DNA of 12,793 bases from Deltaproteobacteria bacterium RIFOXYD12_FULL_50_9. GTDB taxonomy: Bacteria; Desulfobacterota; Desulfobulbia; Desulfobulbales; CALZHT01. The position numbers were made by a program, and so were the translations under genes. How positions within the stretch are numbered: the stretch's first letter is position 1; each line of letters opens with the position of its first letter. The stretch lies in assembly GCA_001799225.1 (NCBI GenBank), contig MGTA01000265.1:2076-14868 (forward strand), written 5' to 3'. The notes under the pieces are model-generated. The model made no database searches. It was not told where the DNA came from and worked only from the letters and a program-made list of their open reading frames with translations. Shown here one piece after another: positions 6,116-12,553 of the stretch.

Positions 6116-7843
6116 TCAGTGTTGCAGGTTGTAAAGCGTTTTATACACTCCCTCCGGCCGGTCAAGCAACTCTTCATGCCTGCCTTCTTCGACAATCCGG
6201 CCATCTTGGACAACGATGATCCGATCGGCATTGCGAATGGTTGAGAGACGGTGGGCGATCACAAAGGTGGTGCGATTTTTCATAAGATTCTCAAGAGCTT
6301 TTTGGACCTCGCGTTCAGATTCTGTGTCAAGCGCAGATGTGGCCTCATCCAGAATAAGGATCGGCGCATTTTTGAGCAATGCCCTGGCGATAGAAAGGCG
6401 TTGGCGCTGGCCGCCTGATAGCTTGGCGCCTGATTCACCAATCAGGGTGTCAACGCCGTTCGGCAGTTCCATAATGAACTCATAGGCATGGGCGGCCTGG
6501 GCTGCAGCCATAATCTCTTCATCAGAGCGATTCGGATCGCCATAGGCTATATTATTGCGGATTGAATCATTAAAAAGAATAGTTTCCTGAGTGACAATGG
6601 CAATCTGGCTGCGCAACGATTTGATGGTGACTGTACGAATGTCATGGCCGTCAATCAGAATAGTGCCGCCGGTCGCCTCAAAAAAACGGGGGATCATATT
6701 GACCAGGGTGGTTTTGCCGCCGCCGCTTGGTCCGGCAATGGCAACCACTTCGCCGGCCCGGACAGTCAGATTAATGCCTTTGAGGACCGGGACATTGTTG
6801 TCGTAATGGAATGAAACATCTTTAAATTCAATGGATTGGGATAATGATGGGATGTCGGTAGCATTAGGATAATCGGCGATATCCGGTTTGATATCAAGGA
6901 CAGCATAGACCCGGTTGGCTGAGGCCAGACCCTGTTGAATAGTACTGTTCATCCGGCTGATACCCTTTATCGGTTCGTAAATCATGATCAAGGCAGTAAG
7001 AAAGGAGAAGAACGTGCCTGGTGTGGCAACACCTTTGAGCACTTCTCTGCCGCCGTACCAGATAATCCAGGCAACAAAAATTCCGCCTAATAGTTCCATA
7101 AAGGAGTGGGAAAAATTCCTGATCTTGGTATCTTTGAGAATGATGCTGAAGAGTTGGTTGATCAATCCTGTGAAGCGCTTAGTTTCGTACTCTTCCATGC
7201 AGAAAGCCTTGACAATCCGGTTGCCGGCAATGGTTTCGTGCAGGTTGTTGGAGATTAAGGCTGTAGTCTGTTGGTTCTCCATGCTGTATCGTCTGTGCAT
7301 TTTACCGATCAGGATGATTGGCACAAGGGCCATTGGCAGAAAAATTATGGAGATTGAAGCAAGTAGCCAGTTCTGATAAAAAACCACTACTAAAAGGCCC
7401 AGAATCTGGACACTGTCTTTAAGGATGCTGACCATTGCGGATGAAACAGCAGACTGGATGAGGGTGACGTCCGAAATCAGCCTGGAGATCAGTTCACCGG
7501 TAGGAGTTTTGTGAAAATAGGAGAGTGGCAGGCTATGGATATGGGTGAAAATTTTGCGCCGTAAATCTCGAATGACGCTTTGTCCGACTTTTTCCAGTAA
7601 TACGGAATAGGTATAGTAGAAAAAACCCTTGGCCAGAAAGATGCCGACCAAGGCTAACGGCAGGATATTCAAGATGAGCTGGTTTTTCTCAAAAAATATT
7701 TTGTCCAGGAGTGGTTTGACCATATAGGCCTGAGCGGCACTGAAACCGGCCACCATGACCATGCAGACCATAGATATTGCCAGGGACCATCTGTATGGCT
7801 TTACCTCCTGGTAGATGCGTTTGAAAATAGTGGTATCAGTCAT
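6116..7843 (-). CDS. msbA: MsbA lipid A/lipopolysaccharide-core ABC flippase
   Basis: This 575-residue half-transporter has a fused membrane and ATPase domain and works as a homodimer that flips lipid A-core across the inner membrane. Six membrane helices occupy about residues 18-300, with the MsbA/McjD-type coupling region ISRLISDVTLIQSAVS. The ATPase domain has Walker A GPSGGGKTT (371-379), Q-loop Gln419, signature LSGGQ (475-479), Walker B ILILDEATSALD (catalytic Glu500) and switch His531. All key residues are intact. The opening (TTIFKRIYQEVKPYRW) matches the MsbA style, but a related lipid or multidrug exporter cannot be excluded by sequence reading alone. Transcription probably starts at the - strand promoter at 7969-7995. 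No lipid A or Kdo genes flank it here. Confidence 0.88.
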   Translation of the reverse strand: MTDTTIFKRIYQEVKPYRWSLAISMVCMVMVAGFSAAQAYMVKPLLDKIFFEKNQLILNILPLALVGIFLAKGFFYYTYSVLLEKVGQSVIRDLRRKIFTHIHSLPLSYFHKTPTGELISRLISDVTLIQSAVSSAMVSILKDSVQILGLLVVVFYQNWLLASISIIFLPMALVPIILIGKMHRRYSMENQQTTALISNNLHETIAGNRIVKAFCMEEYETKRFTGLINQLFSIILKDTKIRNFSHSFMELLGGIFVAWIIWYGGREVLKGVATPGTFFSFLTALIMIYEPIKGISRMNSTIQQGLASANRVYAVLDIKPDIADYPNATDIPSLSQSIEFKDVSFHYDNNVPVLKGINLTVRAGEVVAIAGPSGGGKTTLVNMIPRFFEATGGTILIDGHDIRTVTIKSLRSQIAIVTQETILFNDSIRNNIAYGDPNRSDEEIMAAAQAAHAYEFIMELPNGVDTLIGESGAKLSGGQRQRLSIARALLKNAPILILDEATSALDTESEREVQKALENLMKNRTTFVIAHRLSTIRNADRIIVVQDGRIVEEGRHEELLDRPEGVYKTLYNLQH

Positions 7844-7968
7844 GAGTTGTAAAGTCCCTTGCCAGGCTGCAAAAAACCGTTAATAATTGTGAGATAATAA
7901 TAAATGGGGAGACACAGTGAGGCTCTCCAAGGGAAGATCAGTTGTTGGAATGCAAAGTTTTGAGCATT

Positions 7969-7995
7969 TCTATATGAAGTTCCTGGCTTTGTCAA
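7969..7995 (-). promoter_or_regulatory. Probable sigma-70 promoter of msbA
   Basis: On the - strand a perfect -35 box TTGACA (7995-7990) is followed after 15 nt by TATAGA (7974-7969). The spacer is a little short, but a 17-nt reading gives TAGAAA. A leader of roughly 120 nt would precede the msbA ATG at 7843. Nothing in that leader looks like a riboswitch. Confidence 0.45.
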
Positions 7996-8057
7996 GTTTT
8001 TGCACCCTTTGAGAATAGACATATACTGTCAATTCACGATCTAAGGTAGTAGTTGTT

Positions 8058-8074
8058 TCCGGATATTATCCGGA
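8058..8074. promoter_or_regulatory. 17-bp palindrome, likely operator
   Basis: TCCGGATA and TATCCGGA form a perfect 8-bp inverted repeat around a single T. Beyond a two-base bulge, TTG (8053-8055) and CAA (8075-8077) extend the symmetry. It sits between the divergent msbA and phosphoesterase-family promoters, about 24 nt upstream of the -35 box at 8090 (centre near -59), where an activator dimer could bind. There is no U-tract, so it is not a terminator. Confidence 0.5.
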
Positions 8075-8089
8075 CAATCCGGCGATTGC

Positions 8090-8118
8090 GTGACAATTCG
8101 TGCAAAAGATCGTATATT
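8090..8118 (+). promoter_or_regulatory. Sigma-70-like promoter for the EEP gene
   Basis: GTGACA (8090-8095) and TATATT (8113-8118) are separated by exactly 17 nt. The expected transcript start near 8125 leaves a 50-nt leader before the ATG at 8177. This argues against using the GTG at 8090 as the start codon of the downstream gene. Confidence 0.5.
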
Positions 8119-8176
8119 CGTCTACTTTTTAGATAGCACAAATCAAGCAATTCAACCAGATACAATGGGGGCATTA

Positions 8177-8923
8177 ATGCTGATACGGGTTATGTCGTAC
8201 AATATGCACAGAGCAATCGGTATTGATCGACGTTTCCGTCCGGAGCGCATCGCCAATATTCTTTTGCATCATCACCCTGACATCGTGTTGCTGCAGGAGG
8301 TTGATGTCGGGGTGCCGCGTTCCGGGATGTTGAATCTGGCCGAGGAGATGGTGCGTGCTATCGGATTTACCCATTATGCAGTAGGCCTTAATGTCAAACT
8401 TCGCAAGGGCAACTACGGTAATGCCACATTAAGTCGCTGGCCTATTCTTCGTCAACGGAACATCGACCTGACCATAGAAGATCATAAGGCTCGTGGTTGT
8501 CTGTTTACCTCTGTGGCTGTTGATGATGGAATTAATGGGCCTGTCAGGCAACTGGAGGTCTTTAATCTGCATCTTGGCCTCTCTGTTCAGGAGAGATTGC
8601 GGCAGATCGGCCTTATGATTCATTCTGATGAGTTTGTCACACTTAAGAGTGAGAATCCTTGTCTGGTAGGCGGTGATTTAAATGACCTGGGGACCTTGGT
8701 GGCCCCTGTAATTACTGATTTGCTGGATTTTCAATGCGCTTCAAATCATAGTAGCGGTTATCATAAGGCCTATCTTACCTATCCGTCTTTTTCTCCTGCC
8801 GGCGGTTTGGATAAGATCTTTTTTCGCGGGCCAATTACCCTTGTCCGGCGTCGGCGTTGCTGGATGGGAGTGACCCGGATCGCCAGTGACCACCTCCCGG
8901 TTATTGCCGATTTTGATCTGTAA
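8177..8923 (+). CDS. Endonuclease/exonuclease/phosphatase-family protein
   Basis: The product (248 residues from the chosen start) belongs to the Mg-dependent EEP superfamily of nucleases and phosphodiesterases. The catalytic set is complete: Asn9 in VMSYNMHR, Glu41 in DIVLLQEVD, the NLHL strand with His132, GGDLND at 165-170 (Asp167, Asn169), Asp212 in GLDKIF, and Asp238-His239 in RIASDHLPV. No signal peptide or membrane anchor is visible, so it is probably cytosolic. The substrate cannot be read from the sequence: DNA, a phospholipid or another phosphodiester are all possible. I chose the ATG at 8177 because GGGGG lies 5 nt upstream and the beta strand LIRVMSYN starts here. ATG at 8165 is an alternative. 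GTG at 8090 falls in the predicted promoter and would add an unlike N-terminus. Confidence 0.88.
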   Translation: MLIRVMSYNMHRAIGIDRRFRPERIANILLHHHPDIVLLQEVDVGVPRSGMLNLAEEMVRAIGFTHYAVGLNVKLRKGNYGNATLSRWPILRQRNIDLTIEDHKARGCLFTSVAVDDGINGPVRQLEVFNLHLGLSVQERLRQIGLMIHSDEFVTLKSENPCLVGGDLNDLGTLVAPVITDLLDFQCASNHSSGYHKAYLTYPSFSPAGGLDKIFFRGPITLVRRRRCWMGVTRIASDHLPVIADFDL

Positions 8924-8973
8924 CAAAACAGCTTCTATTCTTGAAATTCGGCAGAGAGATGGTTAGAGGTATA

Positions 8974-9011
8974 TTGCTTTGCATGCATTGACACTATTAT
9001 ATTTTTGTCAA
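8974..9011 (+). promoter_or_regulatory. Candidate promoter with overlapping inverted repeat
   Basis: TTGCTT (8974-8979) and TATATT (8998-9003) are spaced by 18 nt and could form a sigma-70-type promoter. TTGACA (8988-8993) and TGTCAA (9006-9011) make a perfect 6-bp inverted repeat with a 12-nt spacer that brackets the -10 box, a layout typical of a repressor site. Alternatively TTGACA is itself the -35 box of a promoter with a poor -10. The leader to the ATG at 9025 would be very short. Confidence 0.35.
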
Positions 9012-9024
9012 AGATATCAAAACC

Positions 9025-9972
9025 ATGTGGTTTAAAATGCCAAAGCTCCTGCCGATTTGGGCAGTTCATTGCCTGATGGTGCTCTCGGCAGGTATTGTGT
9101 CGACCTCCTTTACTGTGGGAGCGGCGATTACCAACAGCCTTGATCCAGCCGTCCTCCTTCTGATAAGATATCTGTTGGCCGTACTGTTTTTTGCTCCAAT
9201 CCTTATTTTCAGATATGGATTTTCTTTGCCGTCGCTAAAGCAACTTGTCGGCTATAGCGCTATAAGTTTCAGCACCGTTGGATTTTTTTGGTGTATGTTT
9301 GAATCGCTCCGTTATACTACGGCCATAAATACCAGTGTTATTTTTACACTAGTGCCTGGAATCTCTGGGATTTACAGCGCTGTTTTGTTTAAAGAACGTT
9401 TGGGGCGCTATCGTCTGCTGGCACTGTTGTGCGGCATGTTTGGCGCAGTATGGGTTGTTTTCCGCGGAGATATCAACTGCTTGCTGACCATGGATGTTAA
9501 CCATGGCGATCTGATTTTTTTGGCCGGCTGTTTTTTGATGGCGGCGTATACACCATTAGTAAAACAGGTATACCGTCAGGAATCCATGGTGATTATGACT
9601 TTCTGGGTGTTGGTGACCGGGGCAGGGTGGTTGCTTCTTCTGGCAGCGCCCCAGTTGGGCCAGGTTGACTGGCCAGGGGTTAAGCCGCACATCTGGTTTT
9701 GGATACTGTATCTGGCGTTTTTTTCTACCGTAATTACGTTTTATCTCTCTCACCTCGCAACCCTCTATCTGGGACCAACCAGGACAATGGCGTATAGCTA
9801 TTTTTATCCTGCTTTTGTCCTGGTAATCGATTGGGGGTGCGGTCAAGGATTGCCGCCGGCTGTGATCATGCCGGGGATTATAGTGGTGACTTGTGCAACA
9901 GTTGTCCTGCAACGCGGCGGAGCTGAGCCTGCTTATCGTCTGCCGGAAAACAGTACTCTGACAGGCAAATAA
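9025..9972 (+). CDS. EamA/DMT-superfamily membrane transporter
   Basis: The product is 315 residues and very hydrophobic, with about ten membrane helices arranged as two EamA repeats (roughly residues 8-140 and 155-288). The first repeat has the family pattern LLIRYLLAVLFFAPILIF followed by a helix ending YTTAINTSVIFTLVPG. The second ends with FYLSHLATLYLGPTRTMAYS and a helix around FYPAFVLVIDW. Members export amino acids, nucleosides or other small metabolites across the inner membrane, but the substrate cannot be told from sequence. The ATG at 9025 is used; ATG at 9037 is possible and neither has a good ribosome site. A 75-residue membrane protein gene follows after 15 nt with its own ribosome site, suggesting one transcript. 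Confidence 0.88.
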   Translation: MWFKMPKLLPIWAVHCLMVLSAGIVSTSFTVGAAITNSLDPAVLLLIRYLLAVLFFAPILIFRYGFSLPSLKQLVGYSAISFSTVGFFWCMFESLRYTTAINTSVIFTLVPGISGIYSAVLFKERLGRYRLLALLCGMFGAVWVVFRGDINCLLTMDVNHGDLIFLAGCFLMAAYTPLVKQVYRQESMVIMTFWVLVTGAGWLLLLAAPQLGQVDWPGVKPHIWFWILYLAFFSTVITFYLSHLATLYLGPTRTMAYSYFYPAFVLVIDWGCGQGLPPAVIMPGIIVVTCATVVLQRGGAEPAYRLPENSTLTGK

Positions 9973-9987
9973 TCTCTGGAGAAGAGT

Positions 9988-10215
9988 ATGTCGTTTAAAA
10001 CCATTGCTATTTGTCTCGGCCTTTTTTCTTTGGTTGTTGGTCTGTTAACCTATGACCCGCAGGTGATTACCGCCCCGTTTCCAGTTATAACCGGCGCCTT
10101 GGTCGTCGTTCTGGCTCTGGCCGGGCTTATTCCTGAATTCAGGTCGTGCTGTTGCTGTCAGAAGAAAATTTTTGCCAAAGCAAAAAAGTGCCGGTTCTGC
10201 GGGGCGCAACAATAG
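9988..10215 (+). CDS. Two-helix membrane protein with zinc ribbon
   Basis: The product has 75 residues. Two hydrophobic segments (about 5-21 and 33-49) flank a short loop with YDPQ and would anchor the protein in the inner membrane. The C-terminal tail RSCCCCQKKIFAKAKKCRFC has paired cysteines C54/C57 and C68/C71, the spacing of a small zinc ribbon, plus two extra cysteines between C54 and C57. The ribosome site GGAG at 9978-9981, 6 nt before the ATG, supports the start. Small membrane proteins with a terminal zinc ribbon are widespread and mostly uncharacterised, and no function is proposed here. The next gene is convergent, 63 nt away, with no obvious terminator between. Confidence 0.78.
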   Translation: MSFKTIAICLGLFSLVVGLLTYDPQVITAPFPVITGALVVVLALAGLIPEFRSCCCCQKKIFAKAKKCRFCGAQQ

Positions 10216-10278
10216 GTCCAGCAACATTGTAAAGAGGCGCAGTTATCCTGTTAGACCAAATTTGAGGGCTCGACAATA

Positions 10279-11916
10279 CTAAAGTGTTAGATCTTTCTCT
10301 CCCAGGAACAGTCTGTTTCTGGTTTCAGCAACGTTGGCATCTTCCTGGTACTGGTCAAATCCCATCATCCGGTCAATAATCCCTCCCGGGGTGATTTCAA
10401 CAATTCTGTTGGCCACGGTTGAGACGAATTGATGATCGTGGGAGGTGAAAAGCACTACCTCAGGAAAGGCAATGAGGCCGTTGTTTAAGGCAGTGATCGA
10501 TTCCAGATCCAAGTGGTTGGTCGGTTCATCCAGGATAAGGGCATTGGCGCCGGTAAGCATAATTCTGGCAAGCATGCAGCGGACCCGCTCGCCACCGGAC
10601 AGGACATCGGTTGTTTTGAGCGCCTCCTCACCTGAAAAAAGCATGCGGCCGAGGAAACCTCTTGAGAAACTCTCTCCTTCGGTGGGAGGGGCAAACTGAC
10701 GAAGCCATTCGATCAGGTTGTATTTGTTATTGAAGTAGCCGCTGTTTTCCTTGGGGAAATAAGCAGAGCTGATTGTGACTCCCCAGCGAAAGCTGCCCTT
10801 GTCCGGCTGTAGTTCGCCTGCCAGGATCTGGAAAAGGGTCGTTTTGGCAACGCTGTTGCTGCCGACCAAGGCGATTTTATCGCCCTTGTTGACGCTTAAG
10901 GAGAAGTCATTTAATACTATCTCTCCGTCAATCTCTTTGCAAAGGTCCTTTATCTCAAGAATGATGTCGCCGCAAGGCCGTTCCGGCTTGAAAACAATGT
11001 ATGGATATTTCCGCGAAGAGATGGGCATGTCTTCGATAGTTAATTTTTCCAGCAGTTTTTTCCTGGATGTTGCCTGTTTAGCCTTGGAGGCGTTGGAACT
11101 GAAGCGTTGGATAAACTCTTTCAGTTCGTTTGTCTTGTCAGTTACCTTTTTGTTCTCATTCTGTTTTTGTTTGAGTGAGAGTTGACTTGCCTGATACCAG
11201 AAATCGTAATTTCCGACATAGACCTGGATTTTACCGAAGTCAATATCGGCAATGTGAGTACAAACCTGATTCAAGAAATGCCGGTCATGCGAGACGATGA
11301 TGACCGTGTTCTGGAACCGGAAGAGAAACTCCTCAAGCCAGGAAATAGTCTTTAAGTCCAGATTGTTGGTTGGTTCATCAAGTAAAAGAATATCCGGGTT
11401 GCCGAAAAGGGCCTGGGCCAGCAGGACACGTACTTTATCACCGCCGTCAAGCTCCTTCATCTTGCGATGGCGAAGCTCTTCCGGTACTCCCAGACCGCTT
11501 AACAATACTGCGGCATCTGATTCAATCTCGTAACCGTTCATCTCAGAGAATTCAGCCTCCAGTTCCCCGGAGCGGATGCCGTCCTCATCGGAAAATTCGC
11601 TTTTGGCGTAGATTGCCTCGCGTGCGGCCATTACCTCGAAAAGGCGTTTGTGACCTTTAACTACCGTATTGAATACCGTCTCTTCATCAAAGGCGGATTG
11701 ATCTTGGCGGAGCATGGCGATTCGCTCCCTGGCGCCAACTGAGATTTCACCTTTGTCCGGTTCGCGTTCGCCTGCCAGGATTTTTAAAAAAGTTGACTTG
11801 CCTGCGCCGTTCGCACCGATAAGTCCGTAGCAGTTACCCGGAGTGAATTTGATATTAACATCTTTAAAAATCACCCTTTTGCCATAGGCAAGGGCTACGT
11901 TTGTTGCTGTAATCAT
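10279..11916 (-). CDS. YbiT-like ABC-F ATPase
   Basis: The product (545 residues) has two ABC ATPase domains and no membrane segments, as in ABC-F proteins that bind ribosomes and influence translation. Domain 1 has Walker A GANGAGKST (34-42), a degenerate signature ELDGGDKVRVLLAQAL in place of LSGGQ, and Walker B DILLLDEPTNNLD (Glu181). The linker (about 235-310) is rich in Lys/Gln/Asn and contains RFSSNASKAKQATSRKK, as in YbiT. Domain 2 has Walker A GSNSVAKT (352-359), in which the glycine before the lysine is Ala357, then the LSGGERVR signature (439-446) and LILDEPTNHLD (Glu464). The ATG at 11916 has AAGGA 9 nt upstream at 11930-11926. It lies downstream of csp on the same strand, just past the terminator palindrome. 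Confidence 0.92.
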   Translation of the reverse strand: MITATNVALAYGKRVIFKDVNIKFTPGNCYGLIGANGAGKSTFLKILAGEREPDKGEISVGARERIAMLRQDQSAFDEETVFNTVVKGHKRLFEVMAAREAIYAKSEFSDEDGIRSGELEAEFSEMNGYEIESDAAVLLSGLGVPEELRHRKMKELDGGDKVRVLLAQALFGNPDILLLDEPTNNLDLKTISWLEEFLFRFQNTVIIVSHDRHFLNQVCTHIADIDFGKIQVYVGNYDFWYQASQLSLKQKQNENKKVTDKTNELKEFIQRFSSNASKAKQATSRKKLLEKLTIEDMPISSRKYPYIVFKPERPCGDIILEIKDLCKEIDGEIVLNDFSLSVNKGDKIALVGSNSVAKTTLFQILAGELQPDKGSFRWGVTISSAYFPKENSGYFNNKYNLIEWLRQFAPPTEGESFSRGFLGRMLFSGEEALKTTDVLSGGERVRCMLARIMLTGANALILDEPTNHLDLESITALNNGLIAFPEVVLFTSHDHQFVSTVANRIVEITPGGIIDRMMGFDQYQEDANVAETRNRLFLGEKDLTL

Positions 11917-11942
11917 GTTGGATAGTCCTTAAGAATAGTATA

Positions 11943-11996
11943 TGTTAATACAAATAAAAAGCCCCGCAAACGCGGGGCTTTTTATTTGTATTAACA
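11943..11996 (-). terminator. Intrinsic terminator of csp in a 54-bp palindrome
   Basis: Two 25-base arms (11943-11967 and 11972-11996) are perfectly complementary around the 4-nt loop AAAC. The core GCCCCGC/GCGGGGC is flanked by A5 and T5, so the hairpin can end transcripts from either strand. It lies about 50 nt after the csp stop and is the natural csp terminator. On the other side the ABC-F start codon is only 26 nt away. An 11-base inverted repeat, 11988-11998 with 12011-12021, competes with the outer part of the right arm. Confidence 0.88.
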
Positions 11997-12007
11997 ACAT
12001 CTTGAAG

Positions 12008-12048
12008 CAGGTTGTTAATACTTTAGATTGGGTAATTCGAACAACCTG
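12008..12048 (-). repeat. Second inverted repeat after the csp stop
   Basis: CAGGTTGTT (12008-12016) and AACAACCTG (12040-12048) are perfect 9-base complements with a 23-nt loop, placed directly after the csp stop codon. The inner arm overlaps GTTGTTAATAC (12011-12021), which can instead pair with 11988-11998. The csp 3' region thus holds a chain of mutually exclusive hairpins ending in the terminator. Confidence 0.55.
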
Positions 12049-12249
12049 TTAGATCTGTACGACGTTCTCGGCTGCAAGACCTTTTGCACCCTTTACAACG
12101 TCAAAACGGACCCGAGCACCTTCAGCCAAGGATTTGAAGCCTTCAGCCTTGATTGCGGAGTGATGAACGAAAACATCCTGACCGCCGTCTTGCTCAATAA
12201 AACCAAACCCCTTTGAATCATTAAACCATTTCACTTTACCTTCAGCCAC
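12049..12249 (-). CDS. CspA-family cold-shock protein
   Basis: This 66-residue single-domain OB-fold protein binds single-stranded RNA and DNA and acts as an RNA chaperone. Both nucleic-acid motifs are intact: KGFGFI (RNP1, about residues 13-18) and VFVHHSAI (RNP2, about 26-33). The typical opening GKVKWFND and closing AAENV are present. Translation starts at GTG (12249) with a strong AAAGGAG ribosome site (12263-12257) 7 nt upstream. This is a less common start codon for such a highly expressed gene. Upstream is a roughly 200-nt AT-rich segment with an intrinsic terminator. Whether it is cold-induced or constitutive cannot be told. Confidence 0.96.
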   Translation of the reverse strand: MAEGKVKWFNDSKGFGFIEQDGGQDVFVHHSAIKAEGFKSLAEGARVRFDVVKGAKGLAAENVVQI

Positions 12250-12361
12250 TGTAATACTCCTTTAAAATTTGGTTCTTCTTTGGAACCACTTTATTATTGA
12301 ACACCCGATTATCATTAGGATAATACAGGCTAGGTAGTCTGTTTGTTTAAAGCCTTAAAAC

Positions 12362-12399
12362 AAAAAAACCGCACTGCCTCTGTGTAGAGGTCTGTGCGG
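12362..12399 (-). terminator. Intrinsic terminator downstream of cysK
   Basis: CCGCAC (12369-12374) pairs with GTGCGG (12394-12399), and CCTCT (12377-12381) with AGAGG (12386-12390), around a GTGT loop with a small internal loop. On the - strand the hairpin is followed by seven T (12368-12362). It would stop transcripts coming from cysK, although it lies about 155 nt after the cysK stop. It could equally end a short RNA started from the promoter at 12481-12453. Confidence 0.8.
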
Positions 12400-12452
12400 C
12401 CCAATTTTCTGTATTTTTTTCAACAAAACAGGTACTACACAATTAAGATATG

Positions 12453-12481
12453 AACATAACATTATGTTGATTGAAAAGCAA
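12453..12481 (-). promoter_or_regulatory. Candidate - strand promoter with palindromic -10
   Basis: On the - strand TTGCTT (12481-12476) and TATGTT (12458-12453) are 17 nt apart. The -10 box falls in a perfect 7-bp inverted repeat, AACATAA/TTATGTT (12453-12459 and 12462-12468), which may be an operator. Transcription from about 12446 would run into the terminator at 12362-12399, giving either an RNA of about 85 nt or a csp leader of about 200 nt with an internal terminator. The boxes are only moderate matches. Confidence 0.3.
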
Positions 12482-12553
12482 ACTAATTTTAAAGATATTT
12501 AAATCTCTTGGTAAAATACCACTTTTTTGCAGGTTAAATGCGAACGACGCTAA

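Larger units (their letters stand above)
12250..12553 (-). other. Non-coding region between cysK and csp
   Basis: The stretch between the cysK stop and the csp start is AT-rich and has no supported gene. In - strand order it holds the cysK 3' flank, a candidate promoter (12481-12453), an intrinsic terminator (12399-12362), an AT-rich segment with weak -10-like TATTAT and GATAAT boxes near 12310-12330, and a small hairpin TGGTTC/GAACCA around 12270-12288 next to the csp ribosome site. Confidence 0.6.

Noticed and set aside
7840..8022. 60-residue - strand frame overlapping the msbA start by 4 nt
   Set aside because: The msbA promoter boxes fall inside it, its translation resembles no protein and no ribosome site supports its ATG. 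The ATGA overlap is probably chance.
8090..8176. GTG at 8090 as start of the phosphoesterase-family gene
   Set aside because: It coincides with the -35 box of a well-spaced promoter and would add 29 residues unlike the family. The ATG at 8177 has a nearby G-rich ribosome site and begins the first conserved strand.
11943..12021. True antiterminator controlling the ABC-F gene
   Set aside because: The alternative pairing takes only the outer part of the long stem. The GC core and U-tract remain free, so a full on/off switch is not demonstrated and is kept only as a lead.
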